64,000 bases of DNA, taken from the NCBI RefSeq assembly GCF_947500985.1, contig NZ_CANMTX010000007.1:79987-143986 (forward strand), read 5' to 3'. The stretch is from an uncultured Maribacter sp. GTDB taxonomy: Bacteria > Bacteroidota > Bacteroidia > Flavobacteriales > Flavobacteriaceae. Shown piece by piece: positions 9,170-18,057 of the stretch. The translations under genes and the position numbers were made by a program. Position 1 is the stretch's first letter; each line of letters begins with the position of its first letter. The notes below the pieces were generated by a model. It was not told the origin of the DNA. It saw nothing but the letters and a program-made list of their open reading frames with translations, and made no database searches.

Positions 9170-9433
9170 ATGATTGCAGATCAACTTATTTTAAATAAAA
9201 AAGAGTCTAAAACGACCTATAAAGAAGATAAAACTTCTGAAAAGCCAATGCGTAGTATTGCAAAAGCTTTTAGCTGGAGGGTAATAGGTACGTTAGATAC
9301 TTTAATTATTTCATACTTACTTACAGGCAAAATATCACTTGCTGCCTCAATTGCATCTATAGATTTTGTAACGAAGATGGTGTTGTACTTTTTTCACGAA
9401 AGAATCTGGAATTTAGTAAAGTGGGGTAAATAA
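9170..9433 (+). CDS. DUF2061 small membrane protein
   Basis: 87 aa. The domain starts at MRSIAKAFSWRVIGTLDTLIISYLLTG and runs to the end (FFHERIWNLVKWGK), the DUF2061 signature, with two hydrophobic segments (about residues 37-52 and 57-76). The first 25 residues are charged and less conserved, so a start at the internal ATG near 9248 is also possible. It is the first gene of the cys operon, 14 bases before cysH. DUF2061 proteins are repeatedly found beside sulfate activation genes in Bacteroidota; a role in sulfate uptake or in anchoring the enzymes is inference. Confidence 0.85.
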   Translation: MIADQLILNKKESKTTYKEDKTSEKPMRSIAKAFSWRVIGTLDTLIISYLLTGKISLAASIASIDFVTKMVLYFFHERIWNLVKWGK

Positions 9434-9447
9434 TAAAGAATAGGATT

Positions 9448-10071
9448 ATGGCATTGACAGAAGCACAAGTTCAGAAGTTAAACATACAATTTAAAGGTAT
9501 ACCGCCAGAAGAAATTATTTCTTGGGCTGTAAAGCATGCAGTAACTCCAGTAGTAACTACAAACTTCAGACCATATGAAGTAGCTATTTTACATGCGGTA
9601 TCTGGGGTAAGAAAAGATATTCCTGTGGTTTGGTGCGATACGGGTTATAACACCCCGAAAACATACAAACATGCAGATGAAATAATCAGCAAGTTGAATT
9701 TGAACGTAAAGTTATTTGTGCCAAAGCAGACTACTGCGCATAGAGATGCTGTAATGGGTATTCCACAAATCGATGATCCAAGACATGCATTATTTACCGA
9801 GCAAGTAAAGTTGGAGCCTTTTAAAAGGGCAATGGCAGAATTTAAACCAGATGTTTGGTTTACGAACCTAAGAAAAGGGCAGACTGCACACCGCGATAGT
9901 CTAGATATTTTAAGTCTAAGCAAAGACGGTGTTTTAAAGGTGAGTCCGTTTTACCACTGGAACGACACACAGCTAGACACGTATTTAAAGAAATATAATC
10001 TGCCTAATGAGCATAACTATTTCGACCCAACTAAGGTATTAGAAAATAGAGAATGCGGGTTACATAGTTAA
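9448..10071 (+). CDS. cysH: Phosphoadenylyl-sulfate (PAPS/APS) reductase
   Basis: 207 aa, an adenine nucleotide alpha-hydrolase fold. It reduces activated sulfate to sulfite using thioredoxin. VVWCDTGYNTPKTY (binding loop), RKGQTAHR and the C-terminal ECGLHS with catalytic Cys203 are visible. The paired CC and CxxC ligands that hold the 4Fe-4S cluster of APS-type reductases are absent, so by sequence it is the cluster-free, PAPS-type form. It is near the front of the operon, followed by cysD and cysN. No APS kinase gene (cysC) or CysC domain is present in this window. Confidence 0.9.
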   Translation: MALTEAQVQKLNIQFKGIPPEEIISWAVKHAVTPVVTTNFRPYEVAILHAVSGVRKDIPVVWCDTGYNTPKTYKHADEIISKLNLNVKLFVPKQTTAHRDAVMGIPQIDDPRHALFTEQVKLEPFKRAMAEFKPDVWFTNLRKGQTAHRDSLDILSLSKDGVLKVSPFYHWNDTQLDTYLKKYNLPNEHNYFDPTKVLENRECGLHS

Positions 10072-10119
10072 TCTAAGAGCGTAGAAAAGAATAAGATAAT
10101 TTATCTAAGAAAATATAGA

Positions 10120-11070
10120 ATGAGTAATAGCAGTACGGAATTGGAAGTAACCCCATCCATAGAACTTTTAAAAGATACCTCTCACATAAATGCACTTGAA
10201 AATGAGGCAATTTATATCATTAGAGAAGTAGCAGCTCAGTTCGAGAAGCCAGTTCTTTTATTCTCAGGAGGAAAAGATTCGATTACATTGGTTCGTTTGG
10301 CTCAAAAAGCATTTTGGCCATCGAAAATTCCTTTCCCTTTAATGCATATTGATACAGGGCATAACTTCCCAGAGACTATCGAATTTAGAGATAGGTTGGT
10401 AGAAGAATTAGGTTTAGAGTTGATTGTGCGTAATGTGCAAGATTCAATCGATCAAGGTAAAGTAAAAGAAGAGTCAGGTAGATATTCTAGTAGAAATAGC
10501 TTGCAGACAACAACATTGTTAGATGCAATCGAAGAATTTAAGTTTGATGCCTGTATAGGTGGAGCGCGAAGAGATGAAGAAAAGGCTCGTGCTAAAGAAC
10601 GTATTTTCTCAGTTCGTGATGATTTTGGACAGTGGGATGAGCGTAACCAACGCCCAGAGTTGTTTGATATGTTAAACGGACAAATAGAATTGGGTCAGAA
10701 TGTAAGAGTTTTTCCTATTTCTAACTGGACAGAATTAGATGTGTGGTCTTATATCAAAGAAGAGCAAATTGAAATTCCGTCAATATACTTCGCACACAAA
10801 CGTAAGACATTCTTAAGAGATGGTATGATATGGTCTGCAGAAGACGGTATCGTGTTTAGAGAAGAAGATGAGGTGGTAGAAGAAAGATTAGTTCGTTTTC
10901 GTACAGTAGGCGATATGTCTTGTACGGCAGCAGTACTTTCAGATGCAGAGTCAATTGATAAAGTAGTAGAAGAAATTAGAGATTCATCTATTTCAGAGCG
11001 TGGTGCGCGTATAGATGATAAGCGTTCAGAAGCAGCGATGGAGAAAAGAAAACAACAAGGATATTTTTAG
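10120..11070 (+). CDS. cysD: Sulfate adenylyltransferase subunit 2
   Basis: 316 aa, the usual length. It is the adenylyl-transferring subunit of ATP sulfurylase, which works with the GTPase CysN to make APS from sulfate and ATP. The PP-loop SGGKDS is at residues 49-54. CIGGARRDEEKARAKERIFSVRD and the tail ISERGARIDDKRSEAAMEKRKQQGYF are diagnostic of CysD. It is 48 bases after cysH; cysN follows after a 105-base spacer carrying inverted heptamer arrays. All genes are in the same direction, consistent with one transcript. Confidence 0.96.
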   Translation: MSNSSTELEVTPSIELLKDTSHINALENEAIYIIREVAAQFEKPVLLFSGGKDSITLVRLAQKAFWPSKIPFPLMHIDTGHNFPETIEFRDRLVEELGLELIVRNVQDSIDQGKVKEESGRYSSRNSLQTTTLLDAIEEFKFDACIGGARRDEEKARAKERIFSVRDDFGQWDERNQRPELFDMLNGQIELGQNVRVFPISNWTELDVWSYIKEEQIEIPSIYFAHKRKTFLRDGMIWSAEDGIVFREEDEVVEERLVRFRTVGDMSCTAAVLSDAESIDKVVEEIRDSSISERGARIDDKRSEAAMEKRKQQGYF

Positions 11071-11090
11071 AATTTTCTTTTGAAAATTCT

Positions 11091-11169
11091 GCCTTTAGCT
11101 TTTGGCTATCGGCAACAAGCAATAACAATAATATTAAAAGCCAATAGCGAATAGCGAAGGGCTAATAGC
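11091..11169 (+). repeat. Inverted heptamer arrays between cysD and cysN
   Basis: The left arm 11091-11113, read on the minus strand, gives units GCCGATA, GCCAAAA, GCTAAAG. The right arm 11140-11169 gives GCCAATA, GCGAATA, GCGAAGG, GCTAATA. The arms can fold into an imperfect hairpin inside the operon. A further short hairpin (AATTTTC/GAAAATT) lies at the cysD stop. Confidence 0.75.
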
Positions 11170-11175
11170 TTTAAA

Positions 11176-12423
11176 ATGGAAGTACTAAAAATAGCAACGG
11201 CAGGTAGTGTAGATGATGGTAAAAGTACCTTGATAGGGAGAATGCTTTACGATACAAAATCTTTGACCAGCGATAAGTTAGAAGCGATTGAAAAGACCAG
11301 TAAGCAAAAGGGATACGATTATTTAGATTTCTCTTTGGCAACAGATGGTTTGGTAGCAGAACGCGAGCAGGGTATAACTATAGATGTTGCCCATATCTAT
11401 TTCTCTACGGCAAAGAAAAGTTACATTATTGCAGATACTCCCGGTCACGTAGAATATACCCGTAACATGGTTACCGGAGCATCTACTTCACAAGCAGCGA
11501 TTATATTGATCGATGCACGTAAGGGTGTAATCGAACAAACGAACAGACATTTTTTTATTAATAATTTACTACGCATTAAAGATGTTGTAGTAGCCATTAA
11601 TAAAATGGATTTGGTAGATTATTCTGAGGAAACTTACAATGCTATCAAAGCAGACTTTGAAGAGTTGATGGCGAAAAGAGACTACCAAGATCAGAAAATA
11701 ACTTTTATTCCTGTTAGCGCTTTGAAAGGAGATAACGTGGTAAATAAAACAGATAAGACACCTTGGTATACCGGTCCTACTTTGTTAGAACATTTTGAAG
11801 CCTTAGATAGAAAAGATATTTTCAATGCAGGTACACCACGTTTCCCGGTACAGTATGTTATTCGTCCAAAAACAGATGAACACCATGATTTTAGAGGATT
11901 TGCTGGTAAGGTTTACGGTGGTGAGCTAAGTGTTGGTGATGAGGTTGTAGCGCTTCCATCGCAAACACGTTCAAAAATAAAAGAAATTTATTTCCACGAT
12001 AAAAAGTACAAAACAGCATCAAGACGTTCTTCGGTAACGATTACGTTAGACGATGAAATAAACTTGAGTCGTGGCGACATGTTAGTTAGAGCTAATGATT
12101 TACCAACAGTTGATAAGCAATTTACTGCTACAATCTCTTGGATGGATTCATTACCGTTGGCTGCAGGAAACAAATATATAGTACAACACGGTGTCAATAA
12201 AGTATTGGCAAAAGTGGAGCAGGTACATCATAAAATTGCTCCTGATTATTCGGGTATCGATACAGAAACAGATTCGTTGGGTATGAATGATATTGCCCAG
12301 GTAAGTTTACGTTTAAATAAACCAATTTTCTACGATCAATTTAAAGATCATAGAACTAACGGTTCATTTATCTTAATAGACACCAAATCTAATAGTACCG
12401 TAGGAGCGGGATTCATTAGTTAA
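11176..12423 (+). CDS. cysN: Sulfate adenylyltransferase subunit 1 (GTPase)
   Basis: 415 aa, an EF-Tu-like GTPase that powers APS synthesis by CysD. The P-loop is GSVDDGKST (10-18), the G3 motif is DTPGHVEY, and the G4 motif is NKMD in VVAINKMDLVDYS. REQGITIDVAHIYFST is the switch I segment typical of CysN. Beta-barrel domains 2 and 3 follow to the end. The length corresponds to CysN alone: no CysC (APS kinase) domain is fused at the C-terminus, unlike the CysNC forms seen in many bacteria. It is followed by the sulfite reductase gene after about 106 bases containing a third copy of the candidate Rrf2 site. Confidence 0.96.
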   Translation: MEVLKIATAGSVDDGKSTLIGRMLYDTKSLTSDKLEAIEKTSKQKGYDYLDFSLATDGLVAEREQGITIDVAHIYFSTAKKSYIIADTPGHVEYTRNMVTGASTSQAAIILIDARKGVIEQTNRHFFINNLLRIKDVVVAINKMDLVDYSEETYNAIKADFEELMAKRDYQDQKITFIPVSALKGDNVVNKTDKTPWYTGPTLLEHFEALDRKDIFNAGTPRFPVQYVIRPKTDEHHDFRGFAGKVYGGELSVGDEVVALPSQTRSKIKEIYFHDKKYKTASRRSSVTITLDDEINLSRGDMLVRANDLPTVDKQFTATISWMDSLPLAAGNKYIVQHGVNKVLAKVEQVHHKIAPDYSGIDTETDSLGMNDIAQVSLRLNKPIFYDQFKDHRTNGSFILIDTKSNSTVGAGFIS

Positions 12424-12464
12424 ATAGAAAAAGTCAATTTTAATATTGGCTGTTTTAATTAAGT

Positions 12465-12481
12465 CTATAAAATCTATAGGC
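12465..12481 (+). promoter_or_regulatory. Candidate Rrf2 operator 3
   Basis: CTATAAAATCTATAGGC shares the TCTAnnAAATCTATAGG pattern with sites 1 and 2. It lies about 50 bases before the sulfite reductase start, suggesting an internal regulated promoter. Confidence 0.5.
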
Positions 12482-12529
12482 AAAATAGAGTAAAAGTTAA
12501 TTTTAGTACTGAATATTTAATACCGAACG

Positions 12530-14620
12530 ATGCAGAGTTTTAGAACAGAAATAGAGAATCAAGTAGTTGCGAATGATATTTTAGAATTGGAACGCAAGAT
12601 TCATGAGTTCCATGGCGGCAATTTAGATGAAGAGAAATTTAGAAGCCTTCGTTTGGCTCGTGGCGTATACGGTCAGCGTCAAGAAGGCGTTCAAATGATC
12701 CGTATAAAATTGCCGTATGGTAAGGTGACTTCTCAGCAATTGCTGCGTATTTGCGATGTGTCTGACGAGTATTCTACTGGTAGATTGCACATAACTACAC
12801 GTCAAGATATTCAGATTCACTATGTAGATTTGAACAGGACTCCTGAGTTATGGTCAGAACTTGAGAAAGACGATATCACATTAAGAGAAGCTTGTGGTAA
12901 CACGGTACGTAATGTTACCGCTAGTGAAACAGCGGGTGTTGATATAGATGAACCTTTTGATGTTTCGCCTTATGCACATGCATTATTTCAGTATTTCCTT
13001 AGAAATCCTGTGAGTCAAGAAATGGGGCGTAAATTCAAAGTTTCTTTCTCGGCAAGTGATGCAGATACTGGTTTATCATACATGCACGATTTAGGTTTTA
13101 TCGCCAAAATAGAAAATGGAGAAGTAGGTTTTAAAGTGATGTTGGGTGGTGGTTTAGGTTCTCAACCAAGACATGCAGATGAGTTATATAGCTTTTTGCC
13201 AGCGGACCAGATTATTCCTTTAATGGAAACAGTTATACGTGTTTTTGACCGTTACGGTGAGCGTAAAAGTAGAGCTAAAGCTAGAATGAAATTCTTGTTG
13301 AAAGATTTAGGTCTTGATGGATTCAAAGAGTTATTGGCTGCTGAGAAAACGGCTGTGCCTTTTGATACTTTTCCTATTGATCCAGAAGACTATCCGAAAA
13401 CCAAAGTATCAGATTTAAAAGTTCCTGCAGTTGAAATAGCAGATTCAAAGGAATTTGAAAAGTGGAAAGTAACGAACGTTGTTCCTCAGAAACAACCTGG
13501 TTATGTTGCTTTGGGTATTAAAGTATTGTTAGGCGATTTCTATACCGACAAGGCACGTTTATTAGCCAACTTGGTGCAGAAGTATGCAGCAGGTGAGCTT
13601 CGTTTATCACTTCGTCAAAACATTTTGATTCCGTTTGTAAAAGAAGAAAGCATTGAATTTTTCTATACGGAATTGAAAAAATTAGGATTTGCCGAAGCAG
13701 GATATAATAAAGCATTAGATATTACAGCTTGCCCAGGTACAGATACTTGTAATTTAGGTATTGCAAGTAGTACAGGTATTGCAGAAGAATTAGAAAGAGT
13801 TATAAAAACAGAATATCCTGATTATATCAATAACGAAGATGTTGTAATAAAAATCAGTGGTTGTATGAACGCATGTGGTCAACACAATATGGCAAATATT
13901 GGTTTCCAGGGCATGTCTGTTCGTACAAAAGATAAATTGGTAGCACCTGCATTACAAGTATTATTAGGTGGTAGCACAGATGGTAACGGTCAAGGTCGTT
14001 TTGCAGATAAAGTGGTAAAAGTTCCAAGTAAAAGAGGTCCTGAAGCATTACGCTTAATCTTAAATGATTACGATGCTAATGGTGGGGATTTATCATTTCC
14101 GGATTACTATGCTGAAAAAGGGCAAATGTATTTCTATGATTTTCTAACGCCATTATCATCTGTAGATGATTTAACGCCAGAAGATTTCATTGACTGGGGA
14201 AATACAGAACGTTATGAAAAAGCAATTGGTGTAGGTGAGTGTGCAGGTGTGGTTATCGACTTAATTGCTACGCTTCTTTTCGAGAGTGAAGAGAAGATAC
14301 AGAATGCACAAAATATGTTCGATGCAGAGAAATGGTCTGCAAGTATCTATCACGCATATTCTTCAATGGTGAATTCAGCGAAAGCGATGTTAACCTCAGA
14401 GAATACGAAAGTAAATACACATGTAAGTATCATTAAAGATTTTGATGAGAAGTTTGTTGCCGATGGAAGAATTGCTGTTGCAGGCGGATTCGAAAAATTG
14501 GTACTTCAATTGAATCAGAATGAACCAACAAAAGAATTTGCCGAGTCTTATATAAAGGATGCTAAAGTATTCTTAGAGACGGTTGCAAAGTTTAGAGAAC
14601 AAGAATTAGCAGAAGCATAA
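12530..14620 (+). CDS. Siroheme sulfite (nitrite) reductase fused to a C-terminal HEPN domain
   Basis: 696 aa. The first 550 or so residues are a siroheme/4Fe-4S reductase with two ferredoxin-like halves and the substrate loop GNTVRNVTASETAG. Cluster ligands are Cys401 and Cys407 (CPGTDTC) and Cys445 and Cys449 (SGCMNAC). Residues from about 560 to the end (ESEEKIQNAQNMFDAEKWSASIYHAYSSMVNSAKAML) form a helical HEPN-like domain absent from ordinary CysI or NirA. Given its neighbours (cysH, cysD, cysN, cobA), reduction of sulfite to sulfide is the likely job; the sequence family alone does not exclude nitrite. The electron donor may be ferredoxin kept reduced by the product of the gene at 15570. 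It abuts cobA with one base between stop and start. Confidence 0.9.
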   Translation: MQSFRTEIENQVVANDILELERKIHEFHGGNLDEEKFRSLRLARGVYGQRQEGVQMIRIKLPYGKVTSQQLLRICDVSDEYSTGRLHITTRQDIQIHYVDLNRTPELWSELEKDDITLREACGNTVRNVTASETAGVDIDEPFDVSPYAHALFQYFLRNPVSQEMGRKFKVSFSASDADTGLSYMHDLGFIAKIENGEVGFKVMLGGGLGSQPRHADELYSFLPADQIIPLMETVIRVFDRYGERKSRAKARMKFLLKDLGLDGFKELLAAEKTAVPFDTFPIDPEDYPKTKVSDLKVPAVEIADSKEFEKWKVTNVVPQKQPGYVALGIKVLLGDFYTDKARLLANLVQKYAAGELRLSLRQNILIPFVKEESIEFFYTELKKLGFAEAGYNKALDITACPGTDTCNLGIASSTGIAEELERVIKTEYPDYINNEDVVIKISGCMNACGQHNMANIGFQGMSVRTKDKLVAPALQVLLGGSTDGNGQGRFADKVVKVPSKRGPEALRLILNDYDANGGDLSFPDYYAEKGQMYFYDFLTPLSSVDDLTPEDFIDWGNTERYEKAIGVGECAGVVIDLIATLLFESEEKIQNAQNMFDAEKWSASIYHAYSSMVNSAKAMLTSENTKVNTHVSIIKDFDEKFVADGRIAVAGGFEKLVLQLNQNEPTKEFAESYIKDAKVFLETVAKFREQELAEA

Positions 14621-14621
14621 C

Positions 14622-15464
14622 ATGCATACTAATAATCTATCCAATCAAAAAACAATCAATTCAATAGTTGATACTCCCTCGCAGAGTCAAGGGAGGTTGA
14701 CTGTTGTTGGTGCAGGCCCTGGCGATATAGGGCTCATCACTTTAAAAGCAATTAAAACTCTTGAAAATGCCGATGTGGTTTTGTATGATGCTTTGGTTAA
14801 CGAAGAGTTGCTGAAGTATGCCAATAATGCAGAGTTGATTTTTGTGGGTAAGCGCAAAGGATGCTATGCATATCAGCAGGAACAAATAAATGAGTTGATT
14901 GTTAGCAGGGCAAAATCTGACGGACACGTGGTAAGATTAAAAGGCGGAGATCCTTTTGTATTTGGTCGTGGTTCAGAAGAGATGGAATATGCAGCGTCAC
15001 ATGGTTTAGAAGTGGCCATGGTGCCAGGTATTTCTTCAAGTTTAAGTGTGCCGGCTTATCAGAATATTCCAGTAACAAAAAGAGGGGCATCAGAAAGTTT
15101 TTGGGTAATAACAGGCACTACCAAAGAACATAGGCTATCAACAGATATTGCTTTAGCGGCAAAGAGTAGTGCAACAGTGGTGATATTAATGGGAATGTCC
15201 AAATTACCCCAAATAGTAGAGCTGTTTAAAGGTGAGGGCAAAGCAGAAATGCCAATAGCTATTATTCAAAACGGAACTCGTAAAAATGAAAAAGTAGGTA
15301 TAGCGACTATTGAAACTATAGCTGAGGTTGTAGAAAAAGAAGAATTATCGAACCCTGCAATCATTATTATAGGTGAAGTGATAAAACATCGCGAAGCATT
15401 AGTAGCAGCGAAAAATCAGTATTCAAAAGAGAATGTTAGTTTGAGCGAAGTCAAAACCTCATAA
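14622..15464 (+). CDS. cobA: Uroporphyrinogen-III C-methyltransferase
   Basis: 280 aa. It transfers two methyl groups from SAM to uroporphyrinogen III, making precorrin-2, the first step to siroheme, the cofactor of the adjacent sulfite reductase. Motifs are VVGAGPGDIGLIT (SAM site), DVVLYDALV, VRLKGGDPFVFGRGSEE and VPGISSSLSVPAY. The first 25 residues are a non-conserved polar extension; the core starts at GRLTVVGAG. The ATG is one base after the upstream stop, so translation is probably coupled. No precorrin-2 dehydrogenase/ferrochelatase follows, and no CysG-type fusion is present, so those steps must be encoded elsewhere. Confidence 0.95.
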   Translation: MHTNNLSNQKTINSIVDTPSQSQGRLTVVGAGPGDIGLITLKAIKTLENADVVLYDALVNEELLKYANNAELIFVGKRKGCYAYQQEQINELIVSRAKSDGHVVRLKGGDPFVFGRGSEEMEYAASHGLEVAMVPGISSSLSVPAYQNIPVTKRGASESFWVITGTTKEHRLSTDIALAAKSSATVVILMGMSKLPQIVELFKGEGKAEMPIAIIQNGTRKNEKVGIATIETIAEVVEKEELSNPAIIIIGEVIKHREALVAAKNQYSKENVSLSEVKTS

Positions 15465-15569
15465 TAATAAGTATATAGTACATAAACTAAGTGAAATAAA
15501 AGAAGCTAAAAAGTAGTGTGTAGTATGATGTCAACTTTGTACTAATTACTTTTTACTAAAAAGAAGATT

Positions 15570-16631
15570 ATGATTAAAACAGATATGCTCATTATAGGAG
15601 CGGGACCAACCGGTTTATTTACGGTGTTTGAAGCAGGATTATTAAAGTTAAAAACGCATTTAATAGATGCATTGCCACAACCAGGTGGTCAGTGTTCAGA
15701 GATATATCCTAAGAAGCCTATCTACGATATTCCTGCATTTCCAGAAATTTTGGCGGGTACTTTGGTAGATAATTTAATGGAGCAGATCAAACCTTTTGAA
15801 CCCGGGTTTACATTGGGTGAAAGAGCTGAAACCTTAGATAAGTTAGAAGATGGTTCTTTTGTAGTAACTACAAATAAAGGAACTCAGCACAATGCGCCAG
15901 TTGTTGTTATAGCAGGCGGGTTAGGTTCTTTTGAACCAAGAAAACCACCTATCTCAAATATTGTAAATTTTGAAGATACCGGTGTTTCTTATATGATTAA
16001 GGATCCAGAAGTATATCGAAATAAAAAAGTGGTGATTGCCGGTGGTGGAGATTCAGCTTTAGACTGGGCTATATTTTTAACCGATGTAGCTTCAGAAGTA
16101 ACTTTGGTGCATAGAAGAGATGAATTTAGAGGAGCTTTAGATTCTGTTGAAAAAGCTGCTGAGTTAGCCAAGTTGGGTAAAATCAAATTGATTACGAAAG
16201 CTGAGGTTAAAGAATTGCATGGCAAAGATCATCTTGAGGCTGTTGTTATCAAACATACAGATAAAGAGAAAGATGATACCTATTTAGAAGTTGATAATTT
16301 TATTCCGTTGTTTGGTTTATCACCTAAATTAGGTCCGATAGGTGATTGGGGCTTAGATATTCATAAAAATGCGATTAAGGTAAACAATGCAAAAGATTAT
16401 CAAACAAACATACCTGGTGTATATGCAATTGGCGATGTAAATACATACGAAGGTAAATTGAAATTGATATTATCAGGTTTTCATGAAGCTGCGGTAATGT
16501 GTCAGTTTGCATACCAACAAATTAATCCAGGTAAGCGATATGTAATGAAGTATACTACTGTTGGTGGTGTCGAAGGATTTGATGGTTCTAAGAAAGAAGC
16601 TAAGAAAGAAGTAGTACAGAGTATAGCATAA
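15570..16631 (+). CDS. Ferredoxin/flavodoxin-NADP+ reductase, thioredoxin-reductase-like type
   Basis: 353 aa. The FAD-binding motif is GAGPTGLF near residue 9, followed by QPGGQCSEIYPKKPIYDIPAFP, which is characteristic of the TrxR-like FNR group. A second Rossmann motif is VVIAGGGDSALDW. VYAIGDVNTYEGKLKLILSGFHEAA closes the FAD site. The redox-active CxxC of real thioredoxin reductases is missing, which supports the FNR assignment. As the last gene of the sulfite reductase operon it probably supplies reduced ferredoxin for the six-electron reduction (inference from context). A terminator hairpin follows. Confidence 0.9.
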   Translation: MIKTDMLIIGAGPTGLFTVFEAGLLKLKTHLIDALPQPGGQCSEIYPKKPIYDIPAFPEILAGTLVDNLMEQIKPFEPGFTLGERAETLDKLEDGSFVVTTNKGTQHNAPVVVIAGGLGSFEPRKPPISNIVNFEDTGVSYMIKDPEVYRNKKVVIAGGGDSALDWAIFLTDVASEVTLVHRRDEFRGALDSVEKAAELAKLGKIKLITKAEVKELHGKDHLEAVVIKHTDKEKDDTYLEVDNFIPLFGLSPKLGPIGDWGLDIHKNAIKVNNAKDYQTNIPGVYAIGDVNTYEGKLKLILSGFHEAAVMCQFAYQQINPGKRYVMKYTTVGGVEGFDGSKKEAKKEVVQSIA

Positions 16632-16653
16632 AATACTTAAGTAATATGGCAGA

Positions 16654-16688
16654 AACCTCTGGTTCTTTAATGATTCAGAGGTTTTTTT
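16654..16688 (+). terminator. Intrinsic terminator of the cys/sir operon
   Basis: The stem AACCTCTG / CAGAGGTT has a 14-base loop and is followed by a T run. Confidence 0.88.
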
Positions 16689-16758
16689 ATGACAATTCCC
16701 CAGAATTTCGTTAACTAAATAACCTATTGAAGTTTTGGATAAGAGCATACTGTGCCGT

Positions 16759-16765
16759 TACTTTG
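16759..16765 (+). promoter_or_regulatory. Possible -7 box for the metH unit
   Basis: TACTTTG, one base short of the TAnnTTTG spacing, lies about 27 bases before the second riboswitch. The match is weak. Confidence 0.3.
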
Positions 16766-16791
16766 CAATTAGTTCATAAATATATTGAAAC

Positions 16792-16936
16792 GTTATCAAG
16801 AAAGGTGGAGGGACTAGACCCATTGAAACCTTGGCAACCCTTTCCAATATGGAAAAGAAGGTGCTACATTCTATCTTTATTCTGCCTACTTCTGCAGAAT
16901 GTGTTATTCTAAATAACATTTCCAAAGACAGATAAC
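16792..16936 (+). promoter_or_regulatory. SAM-I (S-box) riboswitch upstream of metH
   Basis: The P1 strands GTTATC (16792-16797) and GATAAC (16931-16936) enclose the same core as the first copy: TCAAGAAAGGTGGAGGGA, GAAACCTTGGCAACCC and AGAAGGTGCTACATTC. The P3/P4 variable arms are longer than in the metY copy. An apparent ORF across it (16727-16912) is not real. It should switch off metH and the genes behind it at high SAM. Confidence 0.93.
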
Positions 16937-17020
16937 TTAAGAAAAGGCATCTAGCCTAACTTTCCTTACTTGATTTCGAATTAATTTTTTATTGGACGTA
17001 GAATCTTTTTACAACGTAAA

Positions 17021-18010
17021 ATGAAGGATATAAAAGAAATTTTAAAAGAGCGAATTCTCATATTAGATGGTGCCATGGGTACGATGCTACAACGCTATAA
17101 ATTTACTGAGGAAGATTTTAGGGGAGAACGTTTTAAAGAATGGGAACACCCTTTACAAGGCAATAATGATTTATTGTCTCTAACTCAGCCTGAAGCAATT
17201 GCTGAGGTTCATCGTAAATATTTCGCTGCAGGTGCCGATATCGTAGAGACCAATACATTTTCAGGTACTACTATTGCTATGGCAGATTATTACATGGAAG
17301 ACCTGGTGTACGAGCTAAATTATGAGTCTGCACGTATCGCTAAAATGGTAGCAGATGAATTCACAGCTAAAGAACCGCATAAGCCAAGATTCGTAGCCGG
17401 TAGTATAGGACCTACGAACAAAACGGCAAGTATGTCTCCTGATGTAAACGATCCGGGATATAGAGCAGTTTCTTTTGATGAGTTACGTGTAGCATATAAA
17501 CAACAAGTGGAAGCCTTGTTAGATGGTGGTTCAGATTTACTTTTGGTAGAAACTATTTTTGACACGTTAAATGCAAAAGCGGCATTGTTCGCTATTGAAG
17601 AGGTCAAGGAAGAAAGAAATATAGATGTGCCAATCATGGTGAGTGGCACCATTACCGATGCGTCAGGTAGAACGTTATCTGGTCAAACGGCAGAAGCATT
17701 TCTAATATCGATATCTCATATTCCGATTTTATCAGTCGGGTTTAATTGTGCTTTAGGTGCGAATCAATTGGTTCCGCATCTAGAGGTACTGTCAACCAAA
17801 AGTGAGCATGCGGTTTCGGCACACCCCAATGCAGGACTACCAAATGCATTCGGAGAGTACGATGAGACTCCTGATCAAATGGCAGAACAAATTAAAGAAT
17901 ACGCAGAAAAAGGATTAGTTAATATAGTAGGTGGTTGTTGTGGAACAACCCCTGAGCATATTACGGCGATAGCGAAGATTGTGGAAAATTTTGCTCCGCG
18001 TCAATTTTAG
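17021..18010 (+). CDS. metH: Methionine synthase, homocysteine-binding part (split MetH, part 1)
   Basis: 329 aa, equal to the first module of cobalamin-dependent MetH. It binds homocysteine through a zinc ion. The start is [12 protein letters not shown], and the zinc Cys ligands are in GFNCALGA and [19 protein letters not shown] and [15 protein letters not shown] are also family marks. In flavobacteria MetH is usually encoded as two ORFs, so the split itself is not a defect. Here the two parts are separated by an inserted four-helix-bundle gene. The stop codon is followed at once by a TTGTTGG heptamer array. Translation starts about 85 bases after the SAM-I riboswitch. Confidence 0.94.
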   Translation: MKDIKEILKERILILDGAMGTMLQRYKFTEEDFRGERFKEWEHPLQGNNDLLSLTQPEAIAEVHRKYFAAGADIVETNTFSGTTIAMADYYMEDLVYELNYESARIAKMVADEFTAKEPHKPRFVAGSIGPTNKTASMSPDVNDPGYRAVSFDELRVAYKQQVEALLDGGSDLLLVETIFDTLNAKAALFAIEEVKEERNIDVPIMVSGTITDASGRTLSGQTAEAFLISISHIPILSVGFNCALGANQLVPHLEVLSTKSEHAVSAHPNAGLPNAFGEYDETPDQMAEQIKEYAEKGLVNIVGGCCGTTPEHITAIAKIVENFAPRQF

Positions 18011-18038
18011 TTGTTGGTTGTCGGTTGTTAGTTGTTGG
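18011..18038 (+). repeat. Left heptamer array flanking the inserted gene
   Basis: Units TTGTTGG, TTGTCGG, TTGTTAG, TTGTTGG begin at the base after the metH part 1 stop. They are inverted relative to the array at 18443. Confidence 0.9.
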
Positions 18039-18057
18039 ATAAAAAAATAGTAATACT

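Noticed and set aside
16727..16912. 61-codon ORF before metH
   Set aside because: It lies over the SAM-I riboswitch; its sequence is explained by the RNA structure.
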